Shown one piece after another: positions 6,396-11,188 of a stretch of 11,188 nt of DNA. The notes below the pieces were generated by a model that was not told where the DNA came from, did not search any database, and saw nothing but the letters and a program-made list of their open reading frames with translations. The stretch lies in contig CAZGTQ010000239.1 of assembly GCA_964528575.1 (NCBI GenBank), positions 1 to 11,188 on the forward strand, read 5' to 3'. Each line of letters begins with the position of its first letter. Positions within the stretch are counted from its first letter, which is position 1. A program made the position numbers and the translations under genes. The DNA is from CAZGTQ01 sp964528575 (GTDB lineage: Bacteria; Planctomycetota; UBA1135; GCA-002686595).

Positions 6396-6944
6396 GTGGC
6401 GAGGCGGCCGGACGCAGCGGAGCTCGAGGCCGCGCGCACGAAGCGACTGCGCGACGTGCTGGAGCCGGGGCTCGACGTCGTCTTCTGCGGCATCAACCCG
6501 AGCTTGTACTCCGCCGCCCTCGGCCACCACTTCGCGCGCCCCGGCAACCGCTTCTGGCCGGCGCTCCACCGCGGCGGATTCACCGACCGCCTGCTCGCGC
6601 CGGAGGAGGACGGGCTCTTGCCGTCGTTCGGCTGCGGCCTGACGAACGTCGCGCCGCGCGCCACGCCGGCTGCGGACGAGCTCACGCGCGACGAGTTGCG
6701 GCGGGGGATGGCCGCGCTCGAGCGCACGTTGGAGCGGTTCGCGCCGCGCACGCTCGCGTTCCTCGGCGTGAGCGCGTACCGCGAGGCGCTCGGCGAGCGG
6801 CGCGCGGCGATCGGCCCGCAGGAGCGCACGCTCGGCGGCGCGCGCGTGTGGCTGTTGCCGAACCCGAGCGGCCGGGCGGCGCACTATCAGCTCCCCGAGC
6901 TCGCCCGCCTGTACGCGAAGCTGCGCAAGGCGGTGCGACGTTAG
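6396..6944 (+). CDS. mug: G/U mismatch-specific uracil-DNA glycosylase (Mug/TDG family)
   Basis: A 182-residue uracil-DNA glycosylase of family 2 (Mug/TDG), which removes uracil or etheno-bases from mismatches by cutting the N-glycosidic bond, the first step of base-excision repair. Similarity to E. coli Mug is extensive. 'VVFCGINPSLYSA' (28-40) is motif 1 with catalytic-site Asn34, 'ARPGNRFWPAL' (47-57) and 'GFTDRLLAPEE' (61-71) follow, then 'CGLTN' (80-84) and 'TLAFLG'. Motif 2 is 'LPNPSGRAAHY' with Asn156. In E. coli the residues after NPSG are Leu-Ser-Arg and insert into the helix; here they are Arg-Ala-Ala-His, so base flipping or strand contacts may differ. The start is GTG at 6396, 18 bases after the uppS-like stop, so co-transcription is likely. 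Its TAG stop interlocks with the TAA stop of the convergent FG-GAP gene at TTAG (6941-6944). Confidence 0.93.
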   Translation: MARRPDAAELEAARTKRLRDVLEPGLDVVFCGINPSLYSAALGHHFARPGNRFWPALHRGGFTDRLLAPEEDGLLPSFGCGLTNVAPRATPAADELTRDELRRGMAALERTLERFAPRTLAFLGVSAYREALGERRAAIGPQERTLGGARVWLLPNPSGRAAHYQLPELARLYAKLRKAVRR

Positions 6945-7231
6945 CGCACGGCGCGCGTCGGCGTCCTGCACCGGCGCAGCTCGCTCGTGCCCGCGCGCGC
7001 GAGCAGCCCCGCGACACCGACGGCGGCGCCGAGCGCGGCGCTCCACACGATCGCCGCACGCCAGTCGACCGGCCTCTGCGCGATCGGGTCTTCGGGCACC
7101 TCGTAGGGCGTGAAGCGCGCGAACCCGGCCCGCGCGACCGAGCTTGCCGCGAGCCCCGCGCCGATCGCCGCGACCGACGCGATCGCGGCCCAGACGCGCT
7201 CATCGGTGGTCCATTTCATGCGCAGCTTCAT
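6941..7231 (-). other. DUF4235-like C-terminal membrane domain, possibly a separate gene
   Basis: The last 96 codons of the FG-GAP reading frame look like a complete DUF4235 protein. An N-terminal 'TTDERVWAAIASV' runs into a Gly/Ala-rich helix, then a Pro-rich loop 'YEVPEDP', 'VDWRAAIVW', a second helix 'GAAVGVAGLLARAG' and a short basic tail. DUF4235 proteins are usually stand-alone small membrane proteins of unknown function. In-frame ATGs at 7231 and 7219 are positioned exactly where such a protein would begin, but neither has a Shine-Dalgarno sequence and the propeller frame has no stop before them. It is therefore either a genuine fusion that anchors the propeller or two genes whose boundary stop has been lost or mis-sequenced. 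Confidence 0.55.
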
Positions 7232-9514
7232 GGGCAGCGGGGGCGCAAGTCGCGTGCCGAGCAACGCGCGGCCGGACCAGGCGCCCAGGCGCCAGGCACC
7301 GCTGCGCTCGTCGCGGCCCTCGATCAGGAAGTCGAGCACGCCGTCCCCGTCGAGGTCGCGCGCGCCGAGGAGCGTCTCGCCGAAGAGCTGCGCTCCGCGC
7401 GGGCTCGCGATCTCGGCGAGCGCTGTGCCGCCGCGGCCGGACACGAGTTGGACGCGCTCGCCCGAATCGCGCACGAGCAGGTCGGCGTGTCCGTCGCCGT
7501 CGACGTCCCCGGCGGGGGAGCAGCGCGGAGCGGCGGCGCGTCTGCGGCGCTCGATCACGAGCTCGCCGGTCGCGCCGGAGTGGACGAGCGTGCTGCACGT
7601 GCCCTCGCTCTCCCAGCGGACGAGGAGCACGTCGCTGACGCCGTCCGCGTCGACGTCGCCCGCCGCCTGCACGCCCCAGCCATGCTCGAAGCGACGGAGC
7701 ACGCGTTCCGTGGAGCCCGAGAAGACGCGCGTCGCGCGCGCCACGACGGCGACGTCGGCGAAGCCGTCCGAGTCGACGTCGCCGACGAACGCGGCGTCCG
7801 AGCCGCTCGGCCACAGCCGCAGGAGCGAGCCGTCGGCTCCAGAGAACAGCCGCACGGACGACAGGCCGCCGTTGCGCGAAGTGACGACGACGTCCGGCAC
7901 GCCGTCCCCGTCGACGTCGGCGCCGCCGCTGACCCCGCGTCCGAACATTCCCAGCGTCTCGTCGCCACGAATCTCGCGCAAGACCGTCCCGCCGTCGCCG
8001 GAACGTCCCCGCGCGCGGCCGGGGACAGCGATCTCGGACCCCGGACCGTCCTCCCAGCCCGGCTCGCCGAGCCAGAAGTCCATCCGGCCGTCGCCGTCGA
8101 GGTCGCCCGCGGCGGACGCGGAGTCGCCGAGGTAGGCCCAGGTGTGCTCGCCCTCGAACGACATGAGCGTCGCGCCGTCGCGACCGGAGTGGACGCTCGC
8201 GCGCCCGCGCTCGTCGCTCTCGACCACGCCTTGCAAGGACATCTCGAGCCTTCCCTCCGACGAACGGCCACGGATCAGGTCCTCGCGCCCGTCGCCGTCG
8301 ACGTCGCCGATCCAGGCGAGCGCGGTCGTCCTCTCGGGCGCGTCGACCATCCAGAGGCGCCTCGAGGAGCGCTTGGCGGGGGCGCGTGGAGCAGCCGGCG
8401 TCCGCGGCGCGAGACGGTGCGCGCGGGTGAGCCACCGACGCGTCGCTTCGTCGAAGCACTCGACGAGGAGCTGCTCGCCCGCGAGCACGACGGAGGTGAA
8501 CGGTTGCCCGGACACGCTGCGCAGATCGAGGAGCGTCGCGCCCGTGCGCCCCGAGATGCAGAGCACGCGATCGTCGGCGTCGTCGTGACACTCGGCGACG
8601 ACGAGGTCGGCGCATCCGTCCGCGTCGATGTCGCCCCCCGGCGTCGCCGACGCGAAGTCCCCGCCGCGGTGCACGAACAGCGCCGAGCCGTCCGCGCCCG
8701 AGCGCGCGACGATCGGCCCCTGGACGTCGTCGACGAGCACGTCCGCGAAACCGTCGCCGTTCAGGTCGCCGGCCGCGTGCACCTCGAACGCGAAGTTGTC
8801 GAAGCGGTGCAGCTCGCCGCCGCCGGCGCCCGAGACGATCGTCGTCGGCCCGCCGCGCCCGACGAGCGCGACGTCGAGGAACCCGTCCGCGTCGACGTCG
8901 CCCGCGATCGCCCCGTGCATGGCGGGCCAACCGTGCAGGAGCTCTCCGCTCACGCCGCGATACAGCCGCACGCCGGACTCGCCCGCCTTGTACGGCGCGA
9001 CGAGCACGTCCGGCTCCCCGTCGCCGTCGACGTCGACTCCGCCGTCGAGCGCGCCGCCGAGGCCGTCGAACACGCCCTCGCCCCGGATTGTGACGAGCGG
9101 CGCTCCGTCGACGCCGGAGCACCCGACGACGCGTCCGGTCCAGTCCTGCCAGCCGGGCTCGGCGATCCAGAGGTCCGCCTGCCCGTCGCCGTCGAGATCG
9201 CCGGCACGAGAGACGGCGTAGCCGAGGTACGCCCGCGTCTGCTCTCCTGCAAATCGCAGGAGCGTCGAGCCGTCGCGGCCCGAATGGACGCTCGCGCGTC
9301 CGCTCCGGTCCGTCTGCGTCGTGAAGCTGTCTCGCTCGCCGCGCAGCGTGCCCTCGTAGCCGCGGCCTTGGGCGAAGTCCGCGCGGCCGTCGCCGTCGAC
9401 GTCGCCGATCCAGGCGAGCGACGTCGTGAAGGCGTCCGCCTCGAGCGTCCAGAGCGGGTCCGGGTCATCGACGACGGCGCACGCGAGGACGGCGGAGCAA
9501 GCGAGCGAGAACAT
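6941..9514 (-). CDS. Exported FG-GAP/VCBS beta-propeller protein fused to a DUF4235-like membrane domain
   Basis: An 857-residue protein from the ATG at 9514. The N-terminus 'MFSLACSAVLACAVVDD' is signal-like with a possible lipobox cysteine (VLAC). A TTG at 9523 would add an Arg to the n-region. Residues from about 21 to 770 hold thirteen calcium-binding loops of the D-x-D-x-DG-x2-D type (for example 'GDVDGDGRADF', 'GDLNGDGFADV', 'RDLDGDGVLDF') typical of FG-GAP/integrin-alpha propeller blades. They form two homologous halves, each opening with LWxxxA...LAWIGDVDGDG and sharing 'RGRASVHSGRDG' and 'AYLG'; a Pro/Ala/Arg linker lies between them near 8360-8420. Each half is probably one propeller. 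The frame then continues with no stop into a C-terminal region with two hydrophobic helices like DUF4235. Role: probably extracellular or surface binding of protein or carbohydrate; the ligand is unknown. No clear ribosome binding site is seen. Convergent with mug. Confidence 0.85.
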   Translation of the reverse strand: MFSLACSAVLACAVVDDPDPLWTLEADAFTTSLAWIGDVDGDGRADFAQGRGYEGTLRGERDSFTTQTDRSGRASVHSGRDGSTLLRFAGEQTRAYLGYAVSRAGDLDGDGQADLWIAEPGWQDWTGRVVGCSGVDGAPLVTIRGEGVFDGLGGALDGGVDVDGDGEPDVLVAPYKAGESGVRLYRGVSGELLHGWPAMHGAIAGDVDADGFLDVALVGRGGPTTIVSGAGGGELHRFDNFAFEVHAAGDLNGDGFADVLVDDVQGPIVARSGADGSALFVHRGGDFASATPGGDIDADGCADLVVAECHDDADDRVLCISGRTGATLLDLRSVSGQPFTSVVLAGEQLLVECFDEATRRWLTRAHRLAPRTPAAPRAPAKRSSRRLWMVDAPERTTALAWIGDVDGDGREDLIRGRSSEGRLEMSLQGVVESDERGRASVHSGRDGATLMSFEGEHTWAYLGDSASAAGDLDGDGRMDFWLGEPGWEDGPGSEIAVPGRARGRSGDGGTVLREIRGDETLGMFGRGVSGGADVDGDGVPDVVVTSRNGGLSSVRLFSGADGSLLRLWPSGSDAAFVGDVDSDGFADVAVVARATRVFSGSTERVLRRFEHGWGVQAAGDVDADGVSDVLLVRWESEGTCSTLVHSGATGELVIERRRRAAAPRCSPAGDVDGDGHADLLVRDSGERVQLVSGRGGTALAEIASPRGAQLFGETLLGARDLDGDGVLDFLIEGRDERSGAWRLGAWSGRALLGTRLAPPLPMKLRMKWTTDERVWAAIASVAAIGAGLAASSVARAGFARFTPYEVPEDPIAQRPVDWRAAIVWSAALGAAVGVAGLLARAGTSELRRCRTPTRAVR
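7240..9454 (-). repeat. Internal duplication of the FG-GAP propeller unit
   Basis: The segment starting at 9454 ('LWTLEADAF') and the segment starting at 8356 ('LWMVDAPER') align block by block over about 350 codons. An exact 34-bp match is present (9387-9420 and 8289-8322), covering the WIGDVDGDG loop. On the plus strand the loop DNA recurs about thirteen times as variants of ccgtcgccgtcgacgtcgcc. This points to duplication of a whole propeller followed by divergence. Confidence 0.82.
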
Positions 9515-9666
9515 CACGCGCAACGCTACGACTCGCGCGGCCGCGTGCGGGTCACCGCGCTGTAACGAGCATCGCCGTGAGCACGGAGCCCCGCAGAGGC
9601 GAGCGAGCGCGTGCTCGCGTGTGCCGTGCGCGCGGCCGGCCGACGTGAAACAGCTTCGGTCGCTGG
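9515..9666. other. Spacer between peptidase and FG-GAP genes
   Basis: A spacer of 152 bp between two genes on the minus strand. It contains a short perfect palindrome 'cggccggccg' and GC-rich inverted stretches near 9620-9645, but no U-tract, so I do not call a terminator. The FG-GAP frame is open across it, but the predicted residues there are compositional rather than protein-like, except for the few codons just before the ATG that could extend the signal peptide. Confidence 0.4.
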
Positions 9667-11097
9667 TCAGCGGAAGCGCGGCGGCGGCAGCGCGATCGTC
9701 GTGCTCTCGATGCGCTCGCCGCGCAGGAACGCGGAGAGCAACGCGAGGAACTCGGGCGAGAGCACCTCGAGCGGCTCGTGGCCCGCGTTCTCGACCACGA
9801 CGTGCGCGTGCGTCGAGAAGCCGGCGCGGATGTCCTCGACGTTGCTCGGCGGCGTGCGGGCGTCGAGCGTGCCGCTGACGAAGAGCACCGGGACGTCGCA
9901 TGCGAACGGGGAGCGGAACGACGCGCCCAGGTCGCGAGCGCCCGACGCCGCGCACGCGTCGGGGTAAGGAACGTTGACCGCGTCGCCGAGCAGGTTCGCC
10001 TCGTCCGCCGCCTCGCGGGCGATGCGCGCGAGGCGCGTCGGGCTCGCCCCCGAGGCGCAGTCCATCGCGAGCGTCATCGCCGATTCGACGCCCCAGCGCC
10101 GCAACCACAGCGCGTGCTCGGCGAGCACGGTCCAGTCGCCGGCGCTCATGCTCCGCAGCGCCGCGGGCACGCCAGCGAGCTCGAACGCGAGACCGAGCGA
10201 GCCCGCGAGCCAGTGCGCGAGATCGTACGGCCCCACGGTGACGCGCAGCGTCTCGCCGTCGCGTTCGAAATCGACCGCCGCCGGCTCCTGTTCGAGCTCT
10301 GCGAACAGCGCGCGCACCGTGCCCAGCAGCTCGAACGACTCGCTCGACGCGAGCGCGTCGAGCTGCTCGAGATGCGCCTGCGTCGTGCTCGGCAGCTTGA
10401 ACGTGTGGTCCGGCCCCTCGACGCGCGACAGCACCGCGCGCGCGACGCGCTCGGGGTGCCGCCGCAACACCGCGAGGCCGAGGTGCGAGCCGTAGCTCGA
10501 GCCCCACAGCACGACCTTGTCGAGGCCGAGCGCGGCGCACACGGCCTCGACGTCGTCCGCGCTCGCGGCGGTGTGGTAGTCGGCGAGGTCGACGCCGCGC
10601 TCGGACCAGTGCGCGACGCAGCGCTCGACGCTCGCGCGATACGCGTCGACGAGCGCAGTGCGCGTCGTGGGCCGATCGAGCGGCAGCGCGAACGAGAAGT
10701 CCGCTCCCTCGGCGAGGTTCGGACGGCTGCTGCCCGTGCCGCGTTGGTCGATGGCGATCACGTCGGCGTGGTCGATCAGGCGTGAGCGCCGGCCGGTCGC
10801 GGGGCCGATGCACGCTTCGATGCCGGAGGCTCCCGGCCCGCCGGCGAGGAAGACGATCGGCGTCCCCGGCTCGGCGCTCGTCGAGCGGAAGCGGACGAAC
10901 GCGAGCTCGATCGTGCCGCCGGATGGATCGTCGCGGTCGGCCGGCACGACCAGGCGGCCGAGCTCGCCCTCGAGCGGCTCGCCGTCCGCGCCGACCGTCG
11001 CGTACGGCTCCCAGCGCAACTGCGGCGTCGGGCTCGGGTCCTGCGCAGGCGGAACGGCGGACGCGCAGCAAACGAGGAGAGCGAGAGAGATCGACAT
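9667..11097 (-). CDS. Secreted alpha/beta-hydrolase, S33 proline-iminopeptidase / tripeptidyl-peptidase (TAP-like)
   Basis: A 476-residue alpha/beta-hydrolase predicted to cleave residues from peptide N-termini outside the cytoplasm. The signal peptide 'MSISLALLVCCASA' has an AxA-type site near residue 14, followed by a Pro-rich mature start. The oxyanion-hole loop 'FLAGGPGASG' (83-92) corresponds to HGGPG of proline iminopeptidases, and 'DQRGTGSS' (117-124) follows it. The nucleophile elbow 'WGSSYGSH' gives Ser201. The TAP-like C-terminal part supplies Asp412 in 'FVSGTLDARTPP' and His440 in 'NAGHEPL', completing the triad. A cysteine pattern in the lid (for example 'DCASGAS' and 'YPDACAAS') fits secreted TAP-type enzymes. 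The length fits the SlpD/SlpE/TAP group. The start is ATG 11097; no Shine-Dalgarno is visible. It lies 152 bp upstream of the FG-GAP gene on the same strand, so co-expression is possible but not shown. Exact specificity is uncertain, and an esterase role is an alternative. Confidence 0.9.
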   Translation of the reverse strand: MSISLALLVCCASAVPPAQDPSPTPQLRWEPYATVGADGEPLEGELGRLVVPADRDDPSGGTIELAFVRFRSTSAEPGTPIVFLAGGPGASGIEACIGPATGRRSRLIDHADVIAIDQRGTGSSRPNLAEGADFSFALPLDRPTTRTALVDAYRASVERCVAHWSERGVDLADYHTAASADDVEAVCAALGLDKVVLWGSSYGSHLGLAVLRRHPERVARAVLSRVEGPDHTFKLPSTTQAHLEQLDALASSESFELLGTVRALFAELEQEPAAVDFERDGETLRVTVGPYDLAHWLAGSLGLAFELAGVPAALRSMSAGDWTVLAEHALWLRRWGVESAMTLAMDCASGASPTRLARIAREAADEANLLGDAVNVPYPDACAASGARDLGASFRSPFACDVPVLFVSGTLDARTPPSNVEDIRAGFSTHAHVVVENAGHEPLEVLSPEFLALLSAFLRGERIESTTIALPPPRFR

Positions 11098-11188
11098 GGC
11101 GCTGCGAAGCTAGGAGGACAGGGCGACGAAGACGCGCCGGCGAAACGACGACGCGACGCGGACGACGGAGTACGAAAGCGCGGGAAGC
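11098..11188. other. Upstream region of the peptidase gene, no gene seen
   Basis: These 91 bases lie upstream of the leftward peptidase gene and should carry its promoter if no gene precedes it. I see no convincing promoter boxes. A plus-strand 'aggagg' at 11112-11117 looks like a ribosome binding site but is not followed by a start codon at a usable distance. Confidence 0.35.

Noticed and set aside
5948..9565. A plus-strand open frame of about 1205 codons running antisense to the FG-GAP gene and through mug
   Set aside because: Its predicted product is dominated by Arg, Ala, Gly and Pro in the pattern expected from reading a high-GC gene on the opposite strand, and it overlaps two well-supported genes in other frames. 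Long shadows are expected at this GC content.
9620..9645. GC-rich inverted sequence around 'cggccggccg' as a Rho-independent terminator of the peptidase gene
   Set aside because: The palindrome is short and no T-run follows on the transcribed strand; such palindromes are frequent by chance at this GC content.
9515..11071. Upstream extension of the FG-GAP frame across the peptidase gene
   Set aside because: The frame is open only by composition. The signal-like sequence and homology start at about 9514-9523, and the peptidase is clearly coded in another frame.
11112..11117. Plus-strand 'aggagg' near the right end as the ribosome binding site of a rightward gene
   Set aside because: No ATG, GTG or TTG follows at 4-12 bases, so no gene start can be supported within the window.

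Overview
This is a very GC-rich window (roughly three quarters G+C by eye, with strongly G/C-biased third codon positions). It carries eight well-supported protein-coding genes and one doubtful small ORF. I see no rRNA, tRNA, CRISPR array or insertion sequence. The gene mix suggests a free-living, high-GC Gram-negative-like bacterium, most plausibly a planctomycete: a leucine-rich-repeat (LRR) protein, a large FG-GAP propeller protein with the 'GDVDGDG' motif style common in that phylum, a c-di-GMP regulator and a divergent cis-prenyltransferase. There is no marker gene here, so the assignment is an inference; Myxococcota or Acidobacteriota cannot be excluded.

Layout. From 2 to 1168 (+) is the C-terminal part of an LRR protein whose start lies outside the window. 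A short spacer with a 12-bp tandem repeat follows, then a REC-GGDEF diguanylate cyclase (1253-2278, +). This converges on a three-gene minus-strand operon (5205 down to 2295): an MJ1255/VC2487-type glycosyltransferase, a radical SAM protein with a SPASM-like C-terminus, and a VTT/DedA-superfamily (TVP38/TMEM64) membrane protein. Both junctions of the operon are 4-nt GTGA start/stop overlaps. Divergent from it, after about 150 bp of probable promoter DNA, runs a plus-strand set: an uncertain 113-aa ORF (5360-5701), a short, diverged undecaprenyl-diphosphate-synthase-family protein (5712-6377) and a Mug-type mismatch uracil-DNA glycosylase (6396-6944). The last two genes are on the minus strand: a duplicated FG-GAP propeller protein that reads in frame into a DUF4235-like two-helix membrane domain (9514 down to 6941), and a secreted alpha/beta-hydrolase of the S33 tripeptidyl-peptidase type (11097 down to 9667).

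How the genes may work together. The most suggestive unit is the divergent pair around 5206-5360. A GT-B glycosyltransferase, a radical SAM enzyme, a VTT-domain membrane protein (a superfamily with members that flip or scramble lipids, including polyprenyl carriers) and a polyprenyl-synthase homologue could together build or recycle a polyprenyl- or lipid-linked envelope glycan. That is inferred from family roles and gene order only. The FG-GAP protein and the peptidase both carry export-signal-like N-termini and probably act outside the cytoplasm. The cyclase has an intact receiver domain, catalytic motif and inhibitory site, but no sensor kinase is visible nearby.
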